A DNA stretch of 64,000 nt, taken from NCBI RefSeq assembly GCF_027498035.1, contig NZ_CP114978.1, positions 4,251,375 through 4,315,374 on the forward strand. The letters are read 5' to 3'. This DNA comes from Pseudoxanthomonas sp. (lineage in GTDB: Bacteria; Pseudomonadota; Gammaproteobacteria; Xanthomonadales; Xanthomonadaceae). Positions 26,189 to 34,296 of the stretch are shown here, piece after piece. Position 1 is the stretch's first letter. The number at the start of each line of letters is the position of its first letter. The translations under genes were made by a program, and so were the position numbers. The notes under the pieces were generated by a model. The model saw only the letters and a program-made list of their open reading frames with translations, was not told where the DNA came from and did not search any database.

Positions 26189-26689
26189 ATGAAGTCCACC
26201 AACCGCCTGCTACTGGCCGCCTGCCTGGGCATGTCCATCGTGTCGCTGGCCGCCTGCAAGAAGGAAGAAGCCACGGCGCAGCCAGCCGAAGCCGCTCCGA
26301 TGACCGCGCCGGCCGGCACCGACGACGCTGCCTGGAAGCCTTACCTGCAGGACGCGGTCGGCCGCAACATGGGCACGATCGCCAATGCGCCGATCATGTA
26401 CTACCTGCCTGCCAGCACCGATGCAGACTTCCAGGGCAAGTACGACCGCCTGGCCGAACAGGTCGGCAACGCCGTCCAGCGCGGCGTGACCTCGGGCAAC
26501 ATGGTCGCGTTTGGTTCGCCGGACAGCGCCAAGATGGCCGACCTGATCGTTGCCTCGTTCGCCAAGGCCTCGCCGGGCTCGTTCAAGGGCGCGCGCGTGC
26601 TGTTCGTCGGCGCCGCGGCCGACAACGACCGGGTCAAGACCTCGGTCGAGCCGACCAACGCCGACTACGTCTTCGTCGAAGCCAAGTGA
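26189..26689 (+). CDS. Hypothetical lipoprotein
   Basis: A 166-residue protein with a lipoprotein leader (MKSTNRLLLAACLG...SLAAC; Cys23) followed by an alanine/proline-rich linker, then a compact domain of about 120 residues (PYLQDAVGRNMGTIANAP; GARVLFVGAAADNDRVK). ATG 26189 has CCGGAGG about 9 nt upstream. I do not recognise a family. The domain looks soluble and probably faces the periplasm. It is 56 bp after coaD on the same strand and is followed by a strong GC-rich hairpin, so it may be the last gene of this unit. Confidence 0.75.
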   Translation: MKSTNRLLLAACLGMSIVSLAACKKEEATAQPAEAAPMTAPAGTDDAAWKPYLQDAVGRNMGTIANAPIMYYLPASTDADFQGKYDRLAEQVGNAVQRGVTSGNMVAFGSPDSAKMADLIVASFAKASPGSFKGARVLFVGAAADNDRVKTSVEPTNADYVFVEAK

Positions 26690-26695
26690 CGAAAT

Positions 26696-26947
26696 GGCGC
26701 GTGGCCGCTTAGCGGCCACGCCTTTGCCACTTCCGGAGGAGGCATGCCTCCTCCATCCCCGCGTAGGCGGGAAGTGCTTCAAAACAGCCGAACGGCTGGT
26801 CATCCAGTGCCTCAGCTTTTGCGCTTGCCCCGGCGCGTGGCCGCCTCGCGGCCACGCCTTTGCCACTCCCGGAGGAGGCATGCCTCCCTCCATCCCCGCG
26901 AAAGCGGGAAGTGCTTCAAAACAGCCGGACGGCTGGCCATCCAGTGC
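26696..26947. repeat. Two direct copies of a ~115-bp intergenic repeat
   Basis: Copies at 26696-26810 and 26832-26947 share the order: GCGTGGCCGC hairpin, CCTTTGCCACT, GGAGGAGGCATGCCTCC, CATCCCCGCG...GCGGG hairpin, AAGTGCTTCAAAACAGCCG, then GGCTGG and CATCCAGTGC. They differ at only a few positions. There is no coding potential; the unit is a cluster of small palindromes typical of mobile intergenic elements. Confidence 0.75.
26699..26721 (+). terminator. Hairpin terminator candidate after the lipoprotein gene
   Basis: A near-perfect palindrome (GCGTGGCCGCT and AGCGGCCACGC around a single T) starts 10 nt after the lipoprotein stop and is followed by CTTTGCC. It is also the first part of the 115-bp direct repeat unit, so termination may be a by-product of repeat insertion. 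Confidence 0.5.
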
Positions 26948-27275
26948 TTTTCGCAGCCAGCTCCACAGCTCGCTGGCACCCAAATCCAAGGCGCTGGATT
27001 CCCGCGTTCGCGGGCATGACGGTTGAAGCACAGTTGCGAGCCGGTGGTGCATGTCACCCCCGATCCTCCCATTTGCGGGAATGACGGTCGAAGCGTTCCC
27101 GCCCCATGACGGACGGCCAGTGCAATTTCCAGGCAGCTTCGTCAATGTGAAAACGCATAGTCCGGACCCCAGCCATCCCGGTCGGGGTTTTTGCGTTCCA
27201 CCCGCCCGGCTTGCTCCCGTCGCACCGGTTCCCCATGCTGTCCAGGTTCTCCCCGTTGATATCCATGTCCTTCCC
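26948..27275. other. Gene-free stretch before the ferredoxin gene
   Basis: This 328-bp stretch has more short repeat debris (GATTCCCGCGTTCGCGGGC at about 26997-27015; TTGCGGGAATGACGGTCGAAG near 27071) and a terminator-like hairpin at 27166-27192. No convincing promoter or gene is seen; the ferredoxin start at 27276 has no clear ribosome-binding site. Confidence 0.5.
27166..27192 (+). terminator. Terminator-like hairpin with T-run upstream of ferredoxin
   Basis: ACCCC and GGGGT pair across a 13-nt loop and are followed by TTTTT, with an outer pairing of AACGCA (27152 region) and TGCGTT. It could end transcription from the left or act as a leader attenuator for the ferredoxin-ggt unit. Confidence 0.45.
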
Positions 27276-27524
27276 ATGTCGCTGAAGATCAATTCGCTCT
27301 GCGTCAACTGCGACGTCTGCGAGCCGGCCTGTCCCAACCAGGCCATCTCGATGGGCGAGGAGATCTATGTGATCGATCCGGCGCGCTGCACCGAGTGCGT
27401 AGGGCATTTCGACGAGGCGCAATGCGTGGTTGTCTGTCCGGTGGAATGCATCGACCCGGACCCTGAGTTTCCCGAAAGCCGTGAGGACCTGCTGGCCAAA
27501 CTCCAGCGCTTGCAGGGCGGTTGA
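27276..27524 (+). CDS. yfhL: YfhL family 2[4Fe-4S] ferredoxin
   Basis: An 82-residue ferredoxin. Both cluster motifs are present: CVNCDVCEPACP near residues 9-20 and CTECVGHFDEAQCVVVCP near 38-55, the second with the longer spacing typical of the YfhL/FdxA-like group (Allochromatium-type). It is a small cytoplasmic electron carrier; its partner is not known. ATG 27276 gives MSLKINSLCV, the normal N-terminus of the family, although the upstream region (ATCCATGTCCTTCCC) shows no good ribosome-binding site. The ggt start follows after 30 bp, so the two may be co-transcribed, without an evident functional link. Confidence 0.93.
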   Translation: MSLKINSLCVNCDVCEPACPNQAISMGEEIYVIDPARCTECVGHFDEAQCVVVCPVECIDPDPEFPESREDLLAKLQRLQGG

Positions 27525-27554
27525 CGCCGCCCGGCCCTTAATCTTGGAGAGTGC

Positions 27555-29294
27555 GTGAAATTCCCTAGCCTGATTGCCGTCGCCCTGACGGTTGTTCTTC
27601 CGGTTGTTGCCAGTGCGCAGCAGGCCACCGCAGCGGCTCCGGCGGCGCATCCGCCCGGCGCGGCCATCGCCTCCGGGCACAAGCTGGCCACCGAGGCCGG
27701 CCTGCAGATCATCCGCGAAGGCGGCAATGCGTTCGACGCCGCGGTGGCGGTGTCCTCCACGCTGGGCGTGGTCGAGCCGATCAGCTCGGGCCTGGGCGGT
27801 GGTGGTTTCTTCCTGCTGCACGACGCCAGGACCGGCAAGGACGTGATGATCGACGCGCGCGAATACGCGCCCGAGTCGGCTTCGCCGGAGAAATACCTGG
27901 ACAAGGACGGCAAGCTGGATCCGTCCAAGTCGATCAACGGTCCCTGGTCGGCGGGCATTCCCGGCCTGCCGGCGGCGCTGGTGGAACTGGCGACCCAGCA
28001 CGGCAAGCTGCCGTTGAAGCAGTCGCTGGCCCCGGCGATCAAGATCGCGACCGATGGATTCCCGGTCTACGACCGCATGTCCAGGGGCTATGCCCAGCGC
28101 CGCGGCGAGATGGAGAAGTATCCGGGCACGCGCGAGGTTTACCTGCGCAATGGCAAACCGATCCAGACCGGCGATATCTTCAAGCAGCCCGAACTGGCCC
28201 ATACCCTGACCCTGCTGGCCGAGAAGGGCCGCGACGGTTTTTACAAAGGCGAAACCGCCAGGAAGCTGCTGGCTGGGGTGAAGCAGGCCGGTGGCAAGTG
28301 GACCGCCGATGAGCTGGCCAACTACCAGGTCAAGCAGCGCACGCCGATCCAGTTTGACTACAAGGGCTGGAAGATCACCACCGTGCCGCCGCCGTCCTCC
28401 GGTGGTATCGCCCTGGCCGAGATGCTGCAGATCCTGGAAGGCTACGACCTCAAGACGATGGACCCGGCGCACAGGACCCACCTGGTGGTCGAGGCCATGC
28501 GTCGTGCCTACCGTGACCGCACTTTCTTCCTGGGCGATCCGGACTTCACCACCATTCCGCAGCGGGTGCTGCTGAGCAAGGACTACGCGCTGGGCCTGCG
28601 TTCGACCATCAACCCGGACAAGGCCACGCCGAGCGACCTGCTGTCGGGCAACCCGACCCCGCTGGAAGACGACGAGACCACGCACTTCTCGATCATCGAC
28701 GCCGAAGGCAATCGCGTGGGCGCCACCCAGACCGTGAACCTGCTGTACGGCTCGGGGCTGATCCCCAAGGGCACCGGCGTGCTGCTCAACGACGAGATGG
28801 ACGACTTCGCGCTCAAGCCGGGTACGCCCAACGCGTTCGGCGTGATGGGCTACGAGGCCAATGCGCCCAAGCCGGGCAAGCGCCCGCTCAGTTCCATGTC
28901 GCCCACCTTCATGGAGAACGCCGACAAGGACATCGTGCTGGGTACGCCAGGCGGCAGCCGCATCATCACCATGGTGCTGCTGGGCATCCTGGGCTACGAC
29001 GACGGTTTGTCCGCGCAGGAAGTGGCCGCACTGCCGCGCTACCACCACCAGTGGCTGCCGGACGAGATCGACGCCGAGAGCGGAACCTTCGACGCGACCA
29101 CGATCCAGGGGCTGGAAGCGATGGGCCACAAGGTCAAGCAGGTCGCCGACACCGCCGCCGGTGGCCGCGGTTCCAGCCACGTCTGGGGCAACCTGCAGAC
29201 GGTGGAGTGGGACAAGAAGACCAACACACTTAGTGGCGGCAGCGACCCGCGTAACGAAGTGGGCGCGGCGGAAATACAGCCCAGCACGCCGTAA
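27555..29294 (+). CDS. ggt: Gamma-glutamyltransferase (glutathione hydrolase)
   Basis: A 579-residue Ntn-hydrolase precursor starting at GTG with GGAGA 4 nt upstream. A signal peptide (cleavage near VASAQQ) sends it to the periplasm. Autoprocessing should occur before Thr375 in DETTHFSIID, which becomes the nucleophile of the small subunit. EGGNAFDAAVA and GLGGGGFFLLHD mark the large subunit, and LSSMSPTF and GTPGGSRIITMVL lie in the small subunit. It cleaves gamma-glutamyl bonds of glutathione and other gamma-glutamyl compounds. A strong terminator follows directly. Confidence 0.96.
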   Translation: MKFPSLIAVALTVVLPVVASAQQATAAAPAAHPPGAAIASGHKLATEAGLQIIREGGNAFDAAVAVSSTLGVVEPISSGLGGGGFFLLHDARTGKDVMIDAREYAPESASPEKYLDKDGKLDPSKSINGPWSAGIPGLPAALVELATQHGKLPLKQSLAPAIKIATDGFPVYDRMSRGYAQRRGEMEKYPGTREVYLRNGKPIQTGDIFKQPELAHTLTLLAEKGRDGFYKGETARKLLAGVKQAGGKWTADELANYQVKQRTPIQFDYKGWKITTVPPPSSGGIALAEMLQILEGYDLKTMDPAHRTHLVVEAMRRAYRDRTFFLGDPDFTTIPQRVLLSKDYALGLRSTINPDKATPSDLLSGNPTPLEDDETTHFSIIDAEGNRVGATQTVNLLYGSGLIPKGTGVLLNDEMDDFALKPGTPNAFGVMGYEANAPKPGKRPLSSMSPTFMENADKDIVLGTPGGSRIITMVLLGILGYDDGLSAQEVAALPRYHHQWLPDEIDAESGTFDATTIQGLEAMGHKVKQVADTAAGGRGSSHVWGNLQTVEWDKKTNTLSGGSDPRNEVGAAEIQPSTP

Positions 29295-29317
29295 GCGCGC
29301 TTCTCAGGAGTTGAACA

Positions 29318-29351
29318 CAGCAGGCGGCGCATTGCGTCGCCTGCTGCTTTT
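29318..29351 (+). terminator. Rho-independent terminator after ggt
   Basis: A stem of about 13 bp (CAGCAGGCGGCGC with GCGTCGCCTGCTG, one G-T pair) and a loop of 3 nt, followed by CTTTTC. It begins 24 nt after the ggt stop. Confidence 0.8.
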
Positions 29352-29415
29352 CATGGGAATACGCAGGCGTCGCGCGCATCATGGGCGCCTGTGCTTCGGC
29401 AGGAGGTTAGGCTCG

Positions 29416-30309
29416 ATGAAACTCTGGTCCATCACCGGCAATTCGCAGAAGCTCGACGGCGGGGCGATGTTCGGCAATGCGCCGCGCGCACTGTGGGCCA
29501 AGTGGGCGCCGCCGGACGAACACAACCGCATCGACCTGGCCTGTCGCGCGCTGCTGGCCTCGCCGCTCAACGGCAAGACGGTGCTGTTCGAAACCGGCAT
29601 CGGTGCGTTCTTCGAGCCCAGGCTGCGCGAGCGTTTCGGGGTACTGGAAACCGGGCACGTGCTGCTGGATTCACTGGCGCAGGCGGGCTTCGGCCATGAA
29701 GACATCGACGTGGTGGTGCTGAGCCACCTGCACTTCGACCATGCCGGCGGATTGTTGGCGCCATGGGCGGAAGGCCGGGCGCCGCAGCTGCTGTTTCCCA
29801 ATGCGACCTTCGTGGTCGGCGCGCAGCATTGGCAGCGTGCACGCAATCCGCATTCGCGCGACCGTGCCAGCTTCATTCCCGAGTTGCCGGGCCTGCTGGA
29901 GGCCAGCGGCCGGCTGGAGATCGTCGAAGGCGACACCTCGCAGGCACTGGGCGATGCGGTGCGGTTTTCCTTCAGTGATGGGCATACGCCGGGCCTGATG
30001 CTGGCCGAGATCGTCGGGCCGGTCGCAGCGGCCGATGGCAGCGCGCATGGGGGCGTGGCGTTCTGCGCCGACCTGATTCCCGGGCGCTTTTGGGTGCATG
30101 TGCCGATCACGATGGGCTACGACCGCAATGCGGAGTTGCTGATCGACGAGAAGCGCGCATTCCTGGAAGACGCGCTGGCGCGGGACGTGCGGCTGTTCTT
30201 TACCCACGACACCGACTGCGCGTTGGCCCAGGTCACGCGCGACGAGAAGGGGCGCTTCGGCACCACCCATGAAGTGGCCGAGCTGCACGCGCGGCCGCTG
30301 GCTGCCTGA
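29416..30309 (+). CDS. MBL-fold metallo-hydrolase
   Basis: A 297-residue metallo-beta-lactamase-fold protein without a signal peptide. The metal motif HLHFDHAGG is intact, with later ligands in SDGHTPGLM, CADLIP and the C-terminal FFTHDTDCA. ATG 29416 has AGGAGG about 9 nt upstream; the frame is open further upstream but overlaps ggt. The pattern resembles the lactonase/MBL hydrolase group that cleaves esters, lactones or thioesters in the cytoplasm; I cannot name a substrate. It is flanked by the ggt terminator and converges with psiF, so it is probably a single-gene unit. Confidence 0.87.
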   Translation: MKLWSITGNSQKLDGGAMFGNAPRALWAKWAPPDEHNRIDLACRALLASPLNGKTVLFETGIGAFFEPRLRERFGVLETGHVLLDSLAQAGFGHEDIDVVVLSHLHFDHAGGLLAPWAEGRAPQLLFPNATFVVGAQHWQRARNPHSRDRASFIPELPGLLEASGRLEIVEGDTSQALGDAVRFSFSDGHTPGLMLAEIVGPVAAADGSAHGGVAFCADLIPGRFWVHVPITMGYDRNAELLIDEKRAFLEDALARDVRLFFTHDTDCALAQVTRDEKGRFGTTHEVAELHARPLAA

Positions 30310-30339
30310 CTGCGCGCGTTGCCGCTCTACGAATGTGAT

Positions 30340-30360
30340 GCGCGCCGGATCGCGGCGCGC
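30340..30360. repeat. GC hairpin between converging MBL and psiF genes
   Basis: A perfect 8-bp stem (GCGCGCCG and CGGCGCGC, 5-nt loop) in the 68-bp gap between two converging stops. There is no T-run on either strand; it may act as a weak bidirectional end signal. Confidence 0.4.
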
Positions 30361-30377
30361 AGCCGCAGGTCTTTCGA

Positions 30378-30671
30378 TCAGGACTTCTTGAGGCAGCTGG
30401 ACATGAAGGTCTTGCGTGCGTCGCCGCTGAGCTTCTTGGTGGCGGCGTCGGCGTTGCAGGTCTTCATGCGCTGCTGCGGCGTGGATGGTGCGGCGGTGGT
30501 GGTCTTGGTGCTCAGACAGGCTTTCTGCGCGGACTTGTAGTCCTCGCCGGTCTTGCCCTTGTTCTGGGCCGAACACTCGGCCATGCGGGTCTGCGAGCTG
30601 GACTGGGCCAGGGCGTTGAAGCTCACGGTGCCGGCCAGCAGTGCGCAGGCCAGCAGGATCGGACGGGTCAT
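30378..30671 (-). CDS. psiF: PsiF repeat-containing protein
   Basis: A 97-residue exported protein with a signal peptide ending near NALAQ. It holds two copies of the PsiF repeat, one around RMAECSAQNKGKTGEDYKSA and one around RMKTCNADAATKKLSGDARK, each with two cysteines. PsiF is named for induction by phosphate starvation in Escherichia coli; its role is unknown. It lies 1 kb before a phosphate-scavenging-like gene set and may belong to the same response, though no Pho box was confirmed. It is transcribed towards the MBL gene. Confidence 0.9.
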   Translation of the reverse strand: MTRPILLACALLAGTVSFNALAQSSSQTRMAECSAQNKGKTGEDYKSAQKACLSTKTTTAAPSTPQQRMKTCNADAATKKLSGDARKTFMSSCLKKS

Positions 30672-30812
30672 GGCGAAGCTCCGGGATGAGGGGCGGGGGT
30701 GGGGCGGATGCTACGCCTGCAGCGGGTGTCTGCGTGTGGCGCCCGATGCCACGCGTCGCACTGGCCCGCAGGCGGCCTGCTTCAACCGATGTCGGCGACC
30801 GGAACACATCGC

Positions 30813-30834
30813 GGGAGCCGCTGCAGCGGCTCCC
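30813..30834. repeat. 22-bp perfect palindrome downstream of upp
   Basis: GGGAGCCGCT followed by GC and its complement AGCGGCTCCC, 26 bp beyond the upp stop on the minus strand. It can form an 8-11 bp stem with no T-run. It may be an mRNA 3' end structure or a dispersed short repeat. Confidence 0.5.
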
Positions 30835-30859
30835 ATGCAGAAAGGGCTGGAGTGTGCGA

Positions 30860-31492
30860 TCAGCCTACGCGGGTGCCGAAGATGCGGTCGCCCGCGTCGC
30901 CCAGGCCCGGCAGGATGTAACCCTTCTCGTTGAGGCGCTCGTCGATGGCGGCGGTGTAGACCTCCACGTCCGGATGCGCGGCTTCCAGGGCCTTGAGGCC
31001 TTCTGGCGCGGCGACCAGGAAGATGCCCTTGATCCGCCGCGCGCCGGCACGCTTGAGCATGTCGATGGTGGCGATCAGGGTGCCGCCGGTGGCCAGCATC
31101 GGGTCCAGGATCAGTGCGTCGCGTTCTTCGAGCCGGCCGGTCAGGCGCTCGAAGTAGGGCACCGGCTGCAGGGTTTCCTCATCGCGCTGCAGGCCGACCA
31201 CGCTCACGCGCGCGGCGGGAATCAGCGCCAGCACGCCGGGCAGCATGCCCAGGCCGGCACGCAGGATCGGCACCAGGGTGATCTTGGCGCCGGCGATTTT
31301 CTGCACTTCGACCGGCCCGTCCCAGCCCTGCATGGTGTCCGGCTCGGTGTGCAGGTCGGCGGTGGCCTCGTAGGCGAGCAGGGTGCCCAGTTCTGTGACC
31401 AGTTCGCGGAATCCCTTGGTGCTCAAGGAGGCATCGCGCAGCAGGCCGATCTTGTGGCGGACCAGGGGGTGGCGGACTTCAACGGTCTTCAT
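30860..31492 (-). CDS. upp: Uracil phosphoribosyltransferase
   Basis: A 210-residue cytoplasmic enzyme of normal length for Upp. It contains VPILRAGLGM and the PRPP-binding ILDPMLATGGTLIATI, and ends in the uracil-binding GYILPGLGDAGDRIFGT. It salvages uracil to UMP using PRPP. ATG 31492 (MKTVEVRHPLVRHKIGLLRD) is the conserved start; the frame remains open upstream without similarity. It is divergent from the TonB receptor at 31702. Confidence 0.97.
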   Translation of the reverse strand: MKTVEVRHPLVRHKIGLLRDASLSTKGFRELVTELGTLLAYEATADLHTEPDTMQGWDGPVEVQKIAGAKITLVPILRAGLGMLPGVLALIPAARVSVVGLQRDEETLQPVPYFERLTGRLEERDALILDPMLATGGTLIATIDMLKRAGARRIKGIFLVAAPEGLKALEAAHPDVEVYTAAIDERLNEKGYILPGLGDAGDRIFGTRVG

Positions 31493-31701
31493 GGGCAGGC
31501 GTTCGACATGTGGGGAACGGCAAGGATGTGCTGCCGGCGACCCAGGCGCAAACGGCGGGAAGGCCGCGTCGAAGGCGGAGCGGCCGCAGGTCGGCCTTGG
31601 AAAAATGACCACCCTGTCAGATTTGGGTGCGTGTAACAGGGGAGAAACCTTCCGAAAATACCGTGCCGACCCATTCTTTACATGTCTGGGGAAGTGACTT
31701 C

Positions 31702-34296
31702 GTGTTGAATCGCCACCGCCTTGCCACCGCCGTGTCCCTGACACTGGCGGCTCTGGTTGCCACGCCCGCCTTCGCTGCCGACAACGACGTCGCAGCCAAC
31801 AACGCCAGCCTTGCCGATGGATCGGCCGATGCTGCCGCTGCCGCGCCGGCCGACGCCACCACGCTGGACAGGCTGGTGGTGCGTCCGCAGCTGGAAGCTC
31901 AGGTGCGCGCGATCGACCTGAAGCGCGATTCCAACGCGATCCTCGACGCCGTCGCCGCCGATGACGTGGGTGATTACCCGGACCAGAACGTGGCCGAGTC
32001 GGTCTCGCGCCTGCCGGGCGTCAGCGTCACCCGCGACCAGGGCGAAGGCCGCTACGTGGTCGTGCGCGGCCTGGATGCGGCGCTCAACAGCGTCACCGTG
32101 GATGGCTTGTCGATCGGTACGCCGGAAAGCGACAACCGTTCCACTCCGCTGGACCTGATTCCTTCCGAATCGACCGAGCGGTTGAAAGTGGTCAAGTCGC
32201 CGACCCCGGACATGCCGGGTGATTCGATCGGCGGCGCGATCGAAATTGAGTCCGCCTCGGCTTTCGACCGCGACGGTCGCAGCATCCGCGCCAAACTCGA
32301 GGCCAACCACCAGGAGCTGAGCGGCAAGACCAGCCCGAAGGGCGCGTTCAACTACAGCGACCTGTTCGCCGACAACACCTTTGGCGTGGCGTTCGGCATC
32401 AACTACCAGGACCGCAAGTTCGAGTCGGACAACACCGAAGGCGAGTACGACGAACTCGATAACGGCGACATGTTCATGGTCCAGCAGCAGCGCCGCAAGT
32501 ACGCCATCGAGCGCAAGCGCATCGGTGCCAACCTCAACCTGGACTGGCACCCGGACGCGGACAACAAGTACTACCTGCGCACGCTCTACAGCGACTACCA
32601 GGATGCCGAGACCCGGCAGAACACCGTCATCGACTTCGATGCCGACAATGTGGTGGCCAACGGCGATGGCACCTATTCGGCGCCGGTGGACGACCTGAGC
32701 AAGCGGGTGCGCTACCGCACCAAGAAGCAGAACACCGAGGCCGTCAGCTTCGGTGGCGAGAACCGCCTGACCGGCGCGGTCGTCGACTACCAGGTTGGCT
32801 ACAGCAAGACCGAGGAGCGGGTGGACGACGAGATGGAAGCGCGCTTCAAGATCAAGAAGAGCGTCAAGAGCGGCCTGACCGCCACCATCGACCAGAACAG
32901 CGGGATGCCGGACATCGTCTTCTCCGACGACAGCTGGGAATCCAACGACAACTACGCATTCAACAAGGTCGTGCTGTCGCCGGGCAGGACCGACGACAAG
33001 GAAGTCAGCGCCAAGGTCAACGTGCGCTTCGACGGCGAGAACAGCAGCTACAAGATGGGCCTGCTGGGCCGCTTCCGCGACCGCAACGTCGACAAGAACG
33101 AGACCGAACTGTCCGAAGGCCCGGACATCGACCTGGCCGACTGGACCGTGTCGGCGCCCTCGCACCGCCACAACAGCCTGGGCCAGGCGCTGAGTTCGTC
33201 GGCCATGCGCGCTTACTGGGCGCAATACGGCAGCGAATACAGCGCCGACGCAGGCGACACCGCCGTCAACGCTATCGCCGCGCTGGCCGAGGACTACAGC
33301 GCCAGCGAGGACATCCTGGCCGCCTACGCGATGGGCACCTGGGACATCGGCGCACTGCGCGTGATCGCCGGCGTGCGCGCGGAAAGCACCAGCTTCAGTG
33401 CCCGTGGCTACGACGTCGTGGGCGCGAGCGATGGCGAATCGTTCACCGTTTCGCAGGTCGAGGCCAAGCGCAGCTATGCCAACATCCTGCCGGGCCTGCA
33501 CGTGCGCTGGGATGGCGGTGATGGCTGGGCGCTGCGCGCGGCGTTGAACAAGACCGTCTCGCGCCCGGGCTTCGGCCAGATCGCGCCGCACACGGCGATC
33601 AACAACGACGACGAGGAAATCCAGGTGGGCAATACGAACCTGGATCCGTATGAGTCGACCAACCTGGACTTCTCCTTCGAGAAGTACCTGGGCAAGAGCG
33701 GCATCGTTTCGCTGGGCGTGTTCCGCAAGTGGATCGATGGCTACATCGTCGACCGCGTGAGCGAGATCGACGACGGTTCGGACTATGACGGCTACAAGCA
33801 GACGATGGCCATCAACGGTGACAAGGCCAAGGTGATGGGCGCCGAGTTCAACTACCAGCAACAGCTGGATTTCCTGCCCGAGGGCTGGAACGGTCTGCTG
33901 GTCGGCGCCAGTGGCACCTGGCTGGATACCGATTTCGATCCGGGCATCGCCGATCGTGCGGACGACAGCTTCAACCTGCCGCGTGCTTCCAAACATGTCT
34001 ACAGCGGCTACCTGGGCTACGAAAAGGCCGGCCTCTCGGCACGTGTGTCGGCGGTGTACCGCAGCGAGTACCTGGATGAGATCGGCGACAGCAAGGCCTA
34101 CGATATCTATGTGGCGCCCAATACCCAGCTGGACTTCGGCCTGAGCTATCAGGTCACCGACAACGTCGAGCTGTACTTCGACGCGTCCAACCTGCTGGAC
34201 AAGCCGCTGGAGCGTTACCAGGGCGACCGTTCGCACACCCAGCAGTACGAGGAATACGGCCGCACCTACGCCGTCGGCATCAAGGTGAAGCTGTAA
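31702..34296 (+). CDS. TonB-dependent receptor of the Xanthomonas/Caulobacter type, next to phosphatase genes
   Basis: An 864-residue outer-membrane receptor. I chose GTG 31702, with GGGGAAG about 8 nt upstream, because it gives a normal signal peptide (VLNRHRLATAVSLTLAALVA, ending TPAFAAD); an in-frame GTG at 31627 would put 25 residues before it. The plug has the hallmark VGDYPDQNVAESVSRLPGVS and VVVRGLDAALNSVTVDGL. The barrel runs to a final GIKVKL, ending in Leu rather than the usual Phe. Its stop overlaps the start of a phytase-like gene by 1 nt, and a phosphatase and a pyrophosphatase follow. Uptake of phytate or another phosphate ester is therefore the best guess for the ligand. Confidence 0.9.
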   Translation: MLNRHRLATAVSLTLAALVATPAFAADNDVAANNASLADGSADAAAAAPADATTLDRLVVRPQLEAQVRAIDLKRDSNAILDAVAADDVGDYPDQNVAESVSRLPGVSVTRDQGEGRYVVVRGLDAALNSVTVDGLSIGTPESDNRSTPLDLIPSESTERLKVVKSPTPDMPGDSIGGAIEIESASAFDRDGRSIRAKLEANHQELSGKTSPKGAFNYSDLFADNTFGVAFGINYQDRKFESDNTEGEYDELDNGDMFMVQQQRRKYAIERKRIGANLNLDWHPDADNKYYLRTLYSDYQDAETRQNTVIDFDADNVVANGDGTYSAPVDDLSKRVRYRTKKQNTEAVSFGGENRLTGAVVDYQVGYSKTEERVDDEMEARFKIKKSVKSGLTATIDQNSGMPDIVFSDDSWESNDNYAFNKVVLSPGRTDDKEVSAKVNVRFDGENSSYKMGLLGRFRDRNVDKNETELSEGPDIDLADWTVSAPSHRHNSLGQALSSSAMRAYWAQYGSEYSADAGDTAVNAIAALAEDYSASEDILAAYAMGTWDIGALRVIAGVRAESTSFSARGYDVVGASDGESFTVSQVEAKRSYANILPGLHVRWDGGDGWALRAALNKTVSRPGFGQIAPHTAINNDDEEIQVGNTNLDPYESTNLDFSFEKYLGKSGIVSLGVFRKWIDGYIVDRVSEIDDGSDYDGYKQTMAINGDKAKVMGAEFNYQQQLDFLPEGWNGLLVGASGTWLDTDFDPGIADRADDSFNLPRASKHVYSGYLGYEKAGLSARVSAVYRSEYLDEIGDSKAYDIYVAPNTQLDFGLSYQVTDNVELYFDASNLLDKPLERYQGDRSHTQQYEEYGRTYAVGIKVKL

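Noticed and set aside
26696..26947. CRISPR-like arrangement of repeated units.
   Set aside because: Only two copies, each over 110 bp and made of palindromes, with no regular spacers and no cas genes nearby.
31614..31637. Possible Pho box (CTGTCAG ... GTGTAAC) upstream of the TonB receptor of the phosphate locus.
   Set aside because: The two half-sites are 17 nt apart instead of the 11-nt spacing of PhoB repeats, and the second is a weak match.
31678..34236. Very long minus-strand frame (over 850 codons) opposite the TonB receptor.
   Set aside because: The plus-strand receptor has all expected motifs; the antisense product is valine/arginine-rich without any recognisable domain.
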